Shown here in pieces: positions 1 to 10,367 of a stretch of 64,000 nt of DNA. The DNA comes from Paragordius varius (lineage: Eukaryota > Nematomorpha): assembly GCA_964247055.1 (NCBI GenBank), contig OZ176055.1, positions 5,580,001-5,644,000 of the forward strand, given 5' to 3'. The translations under genes and the position numbers were made by a program. Under the pieces are notes generated by a model. That model saw only the letters and a list, made by a program, of their open reading frames with translations. It did no database searches and was not told the origin of the DNA. Position 1 is the stretch's first letter. Each line of letters starts with the position of its first letter.

Positions 1-170
1 ATTGATAATTGGCCAAAAATAATGTGAATTGGGTAATTTATAAATGCGCTCACTTAAAAAAAAACTTAAAAAAAAGAGTCAAAAGTATTTAATAACCTTA
101 AAGTTTTGTTTTCCATAGATTATATATATTAAAATTAATCGTAAATATTCAAAATATTTATTTGAATTAC

Positions 171-291
171 CTATTGAAATGGTGGTTGTAGAATCCGTCG
201 TTTCTGATTTAGCCGCATAAGCCAAATTAATGATTGATAGAAAACATATAATCTTTAAATACCATGGAATAATTTCTTTTGTAAGCCACAT
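171..291 (-). CDS. Possible first exon of a secreted protein (runs off the left edge)
   Basis: The reading frame starts MWLTKEIIPWYLK and continues with a hydrophobic stretch ending LAYA, then a Ser/Thr-rich sequence (AKSETTDSTTTIS). This looks like a signal peptide with a cleavage site after LAYA. The frame reaches a plausible splice donor (AATAG|GTAATT) at about 170. An in-frame upstream Met at 363 would add a hydrophilic leader and spoil the signal peptide, so I chose 291. I do not recognise a family. The rest of the gene would lie left of the window. A chance AT-rich frame is a real alternative. Confidence 0.33.
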
Positions 292-1275
292 GGTATATAC
301 AGATGGGTTAATTGGTAAATATCCAAATGTTATGTGTCGGTATATGTGCCTATGTATGGACATTAAGGAATTATTAAGAATAAAATAAGGTAACTAATGC
401 ATCTTGTATATATTAGCTAACATATTGAACACAATCGAATAATTCAATATTTGAAAGGCAGACCAACAATTATTAAAAATTCGGATAGTAATCAAATTTT
501 TTTATATTATTTGATAAAAAATTTGTTAATAATAATAATAATTAGACAAGAATGATGACTGACCAAAAATCCGTATATAAATGACAATTTAATAAAACAA
601 TGAAATGTATGAAAAGAGTAGACAATAATATGAGGTTTTGTTTCAAAAAATTAATTTAAAGAAATTACTTTTGAAAAAAACAAGTACCCTATATATTAAA
701 AAACCTAATTCCGATGAAAAATTCTAAAGACGAGAGTACATTAATATATATATTATTTATAAAGCTCCATTGCTACACGCTAGAAAGATATATATTATAA
801 AGAAAAAAAAATTTTATGATATGGGAAACTTTTAATATCGCAAACTCTATCAGTTTTTTGTGTTTTTCTGAAATTAAAAGTTTAGTCAGACACTTTGGAT
901 TAGAACAGACAAACAAATTATGAATAAATTATATTTCTTATTTTTGGTCCCTAAACTCAAGAAATATATCTACAGGTAAAAAATATTTTGAAAATATCAT
1001 TAATAATTGAGTTAGATATTAAAAAAGTTTACAATATAATCTTGAATTTAACATTATATATAACTTATGATTTATATAACCACAATCCCAGATGGTTTAA
1101 TCACTATATTTTTGTTAGTTCAAAACTGCTGAGCTTATTTTATAAAAAAGCAAGGTTCATTTTTTAAAAGTACTTTTTATGGATGCCTAATTTTTTCAAA
1201 AAAACTGAGGAAAATATGGAATTTCAATTACAATTTAAATTTTTTAAAAGGCAATGAAAATTAAGTTTATAAGTA
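292..1275. other. Intergenic, nothing recognised
   Basis: AT-rich non-coding sequence. I see no reading frame, RNA gene or terminal inverted repeat that I can support. Confidence 0.5.
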
Positions 1276-1391
1276 CAGTACCGTGTGGTAACAAATAACA
1301 AATGGTTTAAATTGAACATCTTTTCCCTTTGTTTAAAATTAATTTTGTATATTTAATTATGGACAAACTTATTTTATGCCATACGCTACTG
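1276..1391. mobile_element. Degraded TA-type MITE, copy 1 of the CAGTAGCGTATG family
   Basis: The left end reads CAGTACCGTGTGG after TA. The right end reads CCATACGCTACTG, the reverse complement of the family terminus CAGTAGCGTATGG. The right flank is no longer TA, and the interior lacks the long fold-back arms of the two neighbouring copies. Placement in a Tc1/mariner-like group is inferred from the TA flank and the terminus. Confidence 0.5.
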
Positions 1392-1604
1392 GTTATAACA
1401 CTTTATCATAATCACCATATGGGAAAGATAGATTTTTTGGCTTGTCTTAAAAACCACAATTATTAATCAATCAAAAATTTATTACAACATAATTAATCCT
1501 TATAAAAAAAAATAAAAAATTAATGTCCATAAAAGATCTTAGAAAAAAAGTTTAATTTTTATTTTGTAAAAACTTTTTTCAAGTTTTTGATTGATATACA
1601 TATA

Positions 1605-1766
1605 CAGTAGCGTATGCAGTAAAAGATTGTTAGTGCAAAATAATCTTAATAGGGGGATATTATGGATATGTTTATAAATAGGACTTTAATATATGAAAAT
1701 TGTACCCCTGTTTTGTGTTCGTTAAGATTATTTTGCACTAACAATCTTTTACTGCATACGCCACTG
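1605..1766. mobile_element. TA-flanked fold-back MITE, copy 2
   Basis: The two ends are near-perfect inverted repeats of about 46 bp, beginning CAGTAGCGTATGCAGTAAAA and reading inward through TTGTTAGTGCAAAATAATC. The 162-bp unit is flanked by TA on both sides, the duplication expected of Tc1/mariner-type elements. The centre is about 70 bp without coding capacity. A transcript would fold into a long hairpin. Confidence 0.85.
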
Positions 1767-1844
1767 TATGGTGATGAGTGATTATATTTTTCTAATCTGA
1801 TCTTAAGTAAAAAGTGGCGACATACAAAGTTGTTTATAGTTATA

Positions 1845-2018
1845 CAGTAGCGTATGGCATAAAACATTATTAGCCCTATAAAAGAATAAAAAAATGTTTT
1901 TTTTAAAAAAACAAGCCTAGTTGCATAGACACATGTCCATAATATCCCCTTGTTTTCAAATAAAAAACATTTTTTTATTCTTTTATGGACTAATATTTTT
2001 TTATGCCATACGCTACTG
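1845..2018. mobile_element. TA-flanked fold-back MITE, copy 3
   Basis: The unit is 174 bp with inverted ends CAGTAGCGTATGGCATAAAA / TTTTATGCCATACGCTACTG, flanked by TA. The arms extend inward imperfectly through A/T-rich tracts (AAAGAATAAAAAAATG and its complement). It lies only 78 bp from copy 2, so the family has inserted repeatedly in this short interval. Confidence 0.85.
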
Positions 2019-3296
2019 TAAATATAACTTGTATGAGATATAGAAATTCAATTAGAAGGTAGAGACAGTCTTTATAAAAAAGTTTATTTTTTTCGTAAAC
2101 TACACATTTGTGGAGTTAAATATCTGGATACAATATAATCCTGCTTTTTGCAGATCAAAAAATTCCAAAATATGTAGAGAGTAAAATAATTATTGAAACA
2201 ACTCTACTCTTTCGCTAACGATATAAAATTATTAAATAACAGCTAATGTTTGACATTGAATTACAGATAGTATTTATTTATTTAACAAATTTATAATATT
2301 TCTTATATAAAATATTAATAATTAAATATATATTAAATATCAAATATAATTATTATCATTAATAAATAATCATAAGATAATTAGTAATCTTTTAACATTG
2401 AATTTGCAATAAATATTTTATATTAAAAATGAAGGTAATTAGTCTCAAATTATACCATATAAATATAAAGGTTTGGAATATTTGAAAGATAGAGAGAGCT
2501 TATGAATATTTTAATAATAAATATCTATAAATGTCATCATGCATAATAATTAAATAATTATGATAATTAAATACGAAAGGAGGGGAAAAATAGGCAGATA
2601 CATAAAACCAAAATTAATTACAATTTTATGGAAAATATTTTGATAAAAATATTTTAAAAGACTAGTTGCAGTGTTAATTAATCAAAATTTATGAAGATTT
2701 TTGAGGTCAATTGCCCAAATCATATTAAAAAATACTTGTCTAAACCCCAATAATCTTATATATATATATATAAATATTATTGATATATAAACAATAAATG
2801 TGTTTGTATAAAGTATATAAAAAAGGTAGGTTTTTTCACATAATATTGTTACATAATGTGCTAAAGTGAAATTGACACCTATAACTATAAATGCAAAATT
2901 AACACAGCTTTACATTAAACATTGTTTCAAAGAAATTTAAAAAAACGATTCTATATACATGCATATAAAGAGTTAATAAATTAATTAGGGTCCAAATTTA
3001 TCATATAACTTAAAAAGAACGATATTAGAAACTTATGTTAAACAATAAAAACTATGAAGGTGTATCAAGAAAAAATAGAAAAATTTTTATTATTTAAATT
3101 TTTTAAACAGATATTAATTTTTAAAAATACTTACTAATTTGGAAGAGGAGAAAGGCGTTAACTTGTTTGCGGCATGTGAAATTTAAAAATACGATAAAAC
3201 AATGTTATGCTTAAAAAAGTAAATCAACTGATTCATAATTCAAAATATTTAAATACAGCATCATTTTTTTTATACATTTGGCTTTTTATTTAGGAT
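2019..3296. other. Intergenic and RAD1 upstream region
   Basis: Very AT-rich sequence with (TA)n tracts near 2757-2772. I see no gene. A TTTTTATTTAG acceptor-like tract lies at 3283-3293, three bases before the RAD1 start codon. It could be a 5'UTR intron end or a trans-splice acceptor. Confidence 0.4.
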
Positions 3297-5282
3297 ATGC
3301 CTGCTGAAAATATATTGCCAACTGTTGATGAAGCTAATTTAATATATGCTCAAACGGAATATATTACTATAATTCACCATCTTTTAAAATCTGTGGCATT
3401 TAAAACTTGTGCCACTATTTTTTTCTCCACCAACGGTGTAAGAATAGTGGTTGAAGATGGAATTGCTTTACAAGCAAACGCATATATCCCAAAAGATTTA
3501 TTTTCAACCTATAAACTTGATAAGGATGTAAAATTTAGACTAAATTTAGATCTACTTTTAGTTAAATTTTATTTATAAATTGTAGAATGTTCTTCAAACT
3601 TTTAAATCAAATTTCGGATCATCCAGTTTATCTCATTCCAAATTGCCTTCCTCGCATAATTTAACGTTCAAATATTCCCAAATGGGTGGAAATTTGTATG
3701 TGATAATAGATGAGGAAGATATGAAAACTCGATGTTCCTTTAAAACAATTAATGGCGAGGAAATTTTGTCATTTAATACGATTGAAGCTAATTTACGAAA
3801 TAAGTTCATTATGAAATCCGAAGTGTTAAAAGATATATTCAAAGATTTTGACTCATCTTACGACATATTGGAGATGTCAGTGTCTCAAAATACCCCAAAC
3901 ATAACGTTTACCATGTTTGGAGACTTGGGATCTATGAATGTTAGATGTTACTTTTTTATATTTTTGCTCGTTAAAATATTTATCAACAAATTGACCGTTT
4001 AACACTTCCTGACCTTTTTATTTTTTTGTCCTATTTGAGATATTGGGTAGTTTTATATCTTAGAGTTCACTTTTGTAATTAATTTTAGTTTAGAAAGTTA
4101 TACTTAAAATTTAATTATCCAACATTGTTGTATTAGATGAAAGAATTTTTTATTTTTTACAGTATTGTGAATTATAGAGTCTGAAATTGAAGCAGCTCCA
4201 AAACATGATTGAATCGAATGATATAAAATAAAAATATATTAAGTTTTTGCTGGTAAAATGTAGCCTGAAAGCTTTTCGAAAATTAATTTATATTTTTTGA
4301 CCAATTTACATTTATTTACCTGTTGCATTTAAAAAATAAATAAGAAAAAATGGCAACGGAAAAGTTTAAGATGAGGATTTTTTTATTATTTATTTTTTTT
4401 AAAAAAATTGGATGTGCCTACTTGAGAAAGTAATTTTTAAATTCAGCTTAACGCCTTAAATACTTTTTTAAATATTCAAATTTAGATCTCTGGGATATAA
4501 AACTACCCCAAAAAGTAATGGAATGTTTAGGAGAATTTTGGTAATAAAATTATTTTCGTCGGTTAAGTGTCAAAATTAAATGTTACAGTTTTAAAATAAT
4601 TGGAATATCATAACTATCCTTAAACTTCCTATTCCAAAACAGTTTATATCAAGTTGGTTAGTTTATGATTTTTATACATTAAATGGTTGCACCAACCCTA
4701 CTAATACAGATTTATGTTTCGCTATTTTTCCAAATTTATTTTATTTCCGTCGGTAATTAGAATCTTAGGTGGCTGAAACAGTTTTATTTTTTTTATATTT
4801 CTTCCGTATCATATTTGACATAAGTTGAAAAAAAAATATAATTTGTTCTGTTAGGGCCTATTAGTTTTTTAAAAGTAAATTCTATAATTAATGGGTACTT
4901 TCCACGACTAGAAAATAATCAATGATGATGAAATTTTATTACTATCACGCGTCAACTATTTGCAAAGAATTTACTTTTTTGTTCACCTCTCCTATATAGC
5001 ACAATCATATTGATTGACAAAATGTATCCTTTTTAGATTGAATTTTCGCAAACATCCTCTTGCGTGGAATATGCTAGTATTAAAGAAGACATAAAACTAC
5101 GCTTTAAAATCTCCATACTGAAACCGGTATTCAAAGCTCTCATGTATTCAAGCAAAGTATCCCTTAGTATTTATTCCAATGGATGCGTATCTTGGCAACA
5201 CATGATAAAACAAAGAGAAAATTTCGATTTGCCATGTTTCATTGAATACTTTTGCGTTGCGTTAGATGATTATGACTTATAA
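3297..5282 (+). CDS. RAD1: RAD1, subunit of the 9-1-1 DNA-damage checkpoint clamp
   Basis: Exons are 3297-3560, 3586-3939 and 5037-5282, giving 287 residues, close to the usual 282 of animal RAD1. The N-terminus carries the family pattern ATIFFSTNGVRIVVEDG...LQANAYIPKDLF. The middle has the clamp-fold segment around FGSSSLS and FGDLGSM. The C-terminus has RFKISILKPVFKAL and CFIEYFCVALDD. RAD1 pairs with RAD9 and HUS1 to form a PCNA-like ring loaded at damaged DNA to activate ATR signalling. All three exons join in phase 0. Intron 1 is only 25 bp (GTTAAA...TTGTAG) and contains an in-frame stop. Intron 2 is 1,097 bp and hosts a MITE. The gene is convergent with ITPK1. Confidence 0.94.
3561..3585 (+). 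other. RAD1: 25-bp spliceosomal intron of RAD1
   Basis: GT...AG bounded 25-bp segment in phase 0. Reading through it hits TAA. Removing it joins LNLDLLL to NVLQTF and lets the frame continue into FGSSSLSHS, as expected for RAD1. Confidence 0.88.
3998..4529. mobile_element. MITE with AACACTTC termini, inside RAD1 intron 2
   Basis: The left end reads TTTAACACTTCCTGACC and then GGGTAGTTTTATATC. The right end reads GATATAAAACTACCCC then AATGTTTA, the reverse complement of the same layout. Interior sequence (CTGAAAGCTTTTCGAAAATT, AAAAGTTTAAGATGAGG) recurs in the copy at 13878-14367 and in part at 26568-27065. About 530 bp, no coding capacity. A TTA-like flank is present but the exact duplication is uncertain. 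Confidence 0.7.
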
Positions 5283-5406
5283 GGAAAATCAGACATAAAT
5301 TAACTATTTAATATTACTTACTCTGTGATGTATACATAAAAACATATATATTATCAATTAATTAATTTATTTGTTTTATATGTAAAAAATAAATACAAAT
5401 TTGTTA

Positions 5407-5408
<2 letters not shown>

Positions 5409-5440
<32 letters not shown>
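5409..5440. repeat. (TA)n microsatellite
   Basis: About 15 uninterrupted TA units in the 279-bp gap between the convergent RAD1 and ITPK1 stop codons. Confidence 0.95.
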
Positions 5441-5442
<2 letters not shown>

Positions 5443-5561
5443 TAAAAATGTGTAAACCCCTTTTTGACGCTTATAATTAGAGAATTTTTTTATGATAAAA
5501 ATATGAAAATTTTGGTGTTATATATAAATATATATAGGTATAAAACTAGCCGGTAATAATC

Positions 5562-8500
5562 CTAACCAACAGATTTGAGTTGACGACCAGCACGGTAATT
5601 ATTAGTATTAATATTATTATCGGTTATTGGAAGATTTGTTGAAGTGGTATTGCATAGTAAAGGGGGATTAATGAGATTATGAGATTCTTTGGTTGGAAAC
5701 GGTCTTATATCTTTGGATTCAACTACTGGTTTCATGGTGGATTGCGTTAATTTATTTTCTACAATATCGGATTTATAATGTTGTTCAGTTAAATGAGTGT
5801 TACTTTCTGTGGTCAATTCATTGAGCGGTGGAAGTGTTTCATCCTCTAAAATACTGTATAGGCCCAACTCCCGATCTAAAGTGGGTATGTGTGAAGTCAT
5901 ACCAAGTTTTTGCAGCGTTAAACGAAACAAAGCTTTGAAAAAGTCGGGAACTCCATCGTATCCTAAAAATTAATGTTTATACATGTGCAGTAAAAATTGA
6001 AATCAGACAGAAAAAAAGTAAAAACTAAAAGACAAATATATTTTTCAAACGGCTATCATATAAATATATAATAACAATTTTTTACAAATTTATTCCATTT
6101 CTTATTTTGAAACCGAAAACGATGAGTTATATTCAAACGAAATAATGTTTAACATATGGTTTTAAAAAACAATTTTTAGTTTTTACGTTTTTTCTGTATT
6201 TACATTGGACTGTAATATTATTTTAATTAAACTTAAGGTTATGAAATAAACTATTTAAATTTTGGGTAGTACCTGGGAATACATTTATATCTATAATGTA
6301 TAATTTTCCAGTTTTTTTGTCCCTTATTATATCGATTCCAAAGAGCGAAAGGCCAAGCGTTGCACTAAACAATCTAACAATTTGACCAACTAATGCATGA
6401 TTTAATTTATTGGGCGATAATTGGTTATGGATAAGAGGGCTGGTCCGTAAATTACTATGTTTTTTAGGTTTTATTCCATACTGATATTGTTCTTGATCCG
6501 TAGATGCTGGAATGTTTGAGCTAATTTATATTAGAAATTATTAAACTAAAAAAAATCAAAAACAGTTTTATTCGAAAAATTTCAATTTTTAAAGATAATT
6601 CAACTGTTTTTATCGATATTTAAATACAAACAAACTTATGGTAAAAATTAAGCGTTATATCTAAATAATATATAATTTTGATTGCAATTCGTTTATGAGC
6701 CCCTTGATTGCAAGAAAGAGTGTTATTATAATAAAAAGTATTCCCTGTAATTAAAAAATCAAAATTTTTAAGTGCGTATTTTAAAGTGCTTAGAGCTTCA
6801 GTTAAAAATAAAAATCTAACATTTATATTATTTTTAACTGTTTTGAATGCTTAGTGCTATGATGCTAAATAAATTATAACAACTACTAAAATATACTTAA
6901 CTTTGATAATATGTGAGTTTTTTAAATAAATTTATATTTCCATTCAAAATTATATTACGCTATAAGTTAATCAACGCAGCATGCTTTTGAAGACACAAAT
7001 GGATTGATTGATTGATTATAGCGATTAGAAAATTTTATAATTTCAGAGAAAATACTATAAAATATAATTCAAATAATAGTCCTACAAAATATAACTTTGG
7101 GGGTCAATCATCCCACACCATTTGAATATACATATTCAAATGGTGTGGAAAAAATTTTCTATAAATCAAATCCGGTTATTTAAAATAAAGATTTTTAATA
7201 TATAAACTATTAAGATACTTCTGTCAAATAATCTTTTATCATTATGTTAAATAAATTATGAAAAAAATTACCTATCAATAGGTGCCATATTTTGTTTCAG
7301 GTTTAAATCATTTTCGCTTTTAGTCTTAACAATTTCCGATTTAAGATCTAAGGTATTTGATTTATTCACATTTGTATTTTTAAAATTTTTATTGCTAAGA
7401 TTTCTTTGCATTTTGGTGGTTGGAACCGTTGTAATAGAATGGACTGATTCATCACTACTTAATCCACCATCATCTAGCTATTATTTTATAAAGTATTATA
7501 CAAATATTTCAACATTGACAAATATAAAAAATCACAGTATCGGACGTCATCTCTGAAAAATTTGAAGTAAAACATGCCAAGTTTGACTTATTTAAAATGT
7601 ATCAAAAATCTAAGTAGTTAAATAAATTTGCTCTTTAGCATGGTTAAAAGAAAAATAATATTTTACCAAAAATATTTAAGATAATTACTTGATTTAGCGT
7701 TGAGCAAGCGTCAGCACGTGAAACATCATTACTCCTAAAGTGGATGGTAGGATGATCTATTTAACAATAAATTTAAATAAAAGTTAAATCAACAACATTT
7801 TTATCCTAATTTTCCATAATTATTTAGCAAAAAACGGTTTCGATTTCATAAAATTCATTTAGAAAAAAAGGAGTTTAATGAATAGTCAGAAAAACATTTG
7901 TGTCAACGCATAACATTGTGTTTTGGTAAAATATTATTTAAATTTTTTTAAATTTATTCGCTTAATAACATCACAATATTATAAATAATTAAATGTTACC
8001 TTTTACAAAAAAAAGTGAATTTGCTTTTTATTCAAACATAAAGGTTTTTACATTGTAAAATTGGATAAAAATCATATCCCAGTTTTCTTACTACCATCTT
8101 AATTCTTTTAAAGTTAAAAATATTTTTAGAAAAAAAGACAAGTACGAACCTCCGGCTGAAAAGTTTTTGAGTGAGGGTCGTCTCACAACATACCAAACCT
8201 CACCAATCACAAAAACTTTGAAGAGTGTAGCATTGTGTTTAACAAAGGATTGCACTACAATTTGACGACACGGTTTACCTGTCGAGGTATTTACATTAGG
8301 TTCTGGCGTTTTATGCGGTATATCACTAATTAAAATTCAATGTTCAATAAACACATACATAATCCAAAATAGCTTTATAAGAAATTTTTGGAAACACTTT
8401 TGTTTACATTAAAAAACACTTTAATTGAAATGCAATTAAAATATTTAAAGTGACCATATGTGTAACCGTAATACATGACGATTGGCATTATGCCATAAAT

Positions 8501-9940
8501 TATTCAAGGATATATATATGTATCTGCATTTAAATAATATATGTAATTTGAAACAGGAAATTAAATATAATTAAGTCATATTTGCAAAAAAATCAAAAAG
8601 GCCAAAATATATTTTAAATCTAAAAACAAATACCATATTTCTCCGTTTGAATCACAACACTTTTGAGCCAAAATATTCAAGGTTTTTATTAAATGCTTTT
8701 CTCCAAACACAAGTGACATATCATGAGACCATTCCGCACCATGAGCTTCGATTGGTTTGCAAACTGAAAAAGCAATTAATATGAAAATTTAAATTATTCG
8801 CTGTAAACTAAACTAAATAAATAAAAAGTTTTAATTTTTTATAAATTATTAAAGCATTTTTAGGGCCTATCTATATTTTAAAAAAAAGAGTAACCTTAAA
8901 AATCAAGTAAATTTTAATAAGGTTCATTATTTTTTGGTTTTATTGATTAGTAATTAAGTAAATGAAAAATATAGTTAATAATTTTTGCCGTTAAGACGGG
9001 GAAGAGGTTAAGTGCTTTAAAAAAAACATAGAAAATCAAAAATAAATTTTAGTTTTATGCCTAAATAATTAAAATTTTTCTTCCATAAATAGTGAAAAAA
9101 AAACAAATTCGGAATATGTTTAAATTTTCCAATTAAAAAAATTGGAGTAGCGACTTACTTAAAGGAAACTTAATATTATAACGCTTAAGAAGTTTGAGGT
9201 AGGTTTGTTTACAAGAATGCTCATTCAATTGCAATATAGTAAAATTAGGCGTGTCAACTACATCTAAAATATACAATATATATATATGGTAATGATTATT
9301 TTAATAATGAATTATAAAAAAAAAATATAATATGTAAATGAGTCATGTGAAAAATATTATTACAAAATGATCTCTTTTTGTTGACAATATTTTTTACACA
9401 ACGATGTAAAAATATAATACAGGCTGTAATTTACTAAAAAAATATTAAAAAAATAAAAAATTACCATTTATTTTAGATGATACAGTTTTACGGATAAGTT
9501 TGTATTGTAAAAATCTGTTCAAAAGTAATCGTACATTAGTAAATGGATCAATTATTATGGTTTCCGGGTGAGCTTTAATATAATTCTAAAAATTATTATA
9601 TGGTAATTAAAATACTAAGCATATTTTTATCTATTATATCAAGTGTAATATAATAAACACCTCAAAGGCTAAACACACGTGCCTATAACATTCATTCCCC
9701 TGGTCTGCCTTTGCAATCAAATCAGAAAGTTTGTGTATAATCACATGGTATGGCCCTTGCTCCTCCAAAGTTAAGCTCAAATCAATCTTCAAATAAATGT
9801 TTAAGTACCTGTCGCAATTGTATATCAAATTTCCTATTATATAAAAAAGAAATAAACCTGCATATGTAAGAAAAATCGGAAAAATTAAGTTTTTTCGATT
9901 TTTTCTCACTCACCCAATATCCGACAATTTTTTGAGTCAT
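5562..9940 (-). CDS. ITPK1: Inositol-tetrakisphosphate 1-kinase
   Basis: Eleven exons join with consistent phases: 9940-9858, 9833-9809, 9786-9661, 9585-9465, 9263-9159, 8763-8634, 8325-8150, 7756-7689, 7477-7272, 6520-6273, 5962-5562 (562 residues; human is 414). Family segments in order are VGYWVSEKKSKKLNF, EEQGPYHVIIHKL, AHPETIIIDP, ICKPIEAHG, FVKHNATLFKVFVIGE, RRPSLKNFSAGG, and the ATP-grasp metal-binding end LFGIDII...IIDINVFPGYDG. The enzyme phosphorylates inositol polyphosphates in the cytosol on the way to higher inositol phosphates. Two features differ from human: a hydrophilic insert of about 100 residues encoded by exons 9-10, between the ATP-grasp halves, and a longer Asn/Thr-rich tail. 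Introns 1 and 2 are 24 and 22 bp and flank a 25-nt exon. The start is the first ATG before VGYW. Confidence 0.96.
7113..7148. repeat. Perfect 36-bp palindrome in ITPK1 intron 9
   Basis: Two 17-bp arms, CCACACCATTTGAATAT and its exact reverse complement, are separated by AC. The surrounding sequence shows no target duplication that I can see. Confidence 0.95.
9787..9857 (-). other. ITPK1: 24-bp intron, 25-nt micro-exon, 22-bp intron of ITPK1
   Basis: Intron 9834-9857 (GTTTAT...ATAATAG, 24 bp), exon 9809-9833 (25 nt, encoding most of RKFDIQLRQ), intron 9787-9808 (GTACTT...TTGAAG, 22 bp). Splicing both gives YICRKFDIQLRQIDLSLTL before EEQGP, the same length as the human CRKRGMEVVQLNLSRPIEEQGP region. 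Skipping the exon also keeps frame but yields a segment one residue shorter with no resemblance. Confidence 0.85.
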
Positions 9941-10367
9941 TTCATATTTCTCAGCTCTAAATTAACTATCATTTGTGCAACAACTGATTGATAGTGGACA
10001 AAAAGTGTTAAATAAAAAGTTGTTTTCATTATTATCTTTATGTTCAGAGTTTCTCAAGAATTTATTACATTTTTCTATATACACGATGACTTTTGGGGAG
10101 TTTTTTTCTCTCCTAGAAATATCAAACTCTGCTGTATTAGATAGAACCAAGTCTTAGAAAATCCTTCGTTTTAAACAGGAAAACGTTATGAATTTAACAT
10201 TCCGATATAGATTGGGGTATCTAAAGACAGTCCATTTTTATATCGGTATAATTATACCGGATAGTCCTAACTTAATGCTTTTTTCTATAATAAATTATAT
10301 AAATTAACTAAATGTGAAAAAAATCTGTGTTTAAAATAAAACCTGTTTTATGAAAAAATAATCAAAT
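9941..10367. other. ITPK1 upstream region with an unassigned open frame
   Basis: A 60-codon open frame runs on the + strand to a stop at 10157, without a good ATG at its start and without a recognisable family. I did not call it. At 10195-10225 there is a fragment resembling the end of the TTAA-flanked MITE family (GATTGGGGTATCTAAA). Confidence 0.4.

Noticed and set aside
3633-3842. 69-codon frame on the - strand
   Set aside because: Shadow of RAD1 exon 2.
9787-9857. A single 49-bp intron (9809-9857) in ITPK1 instead of two ultra-short ones
   Set aside because: It keeps frame but gives YLNIYLK in place of the conserved RK...Q segment and is one residue short; the two-intron model aligns without a gap.
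9962-10157. Overlapping 60-residue frames on both strands upstream of ITPK1
   Set aside because: No family resemblance, no convincing start or splice partner; the spacing fits 5' regulatory sequence.
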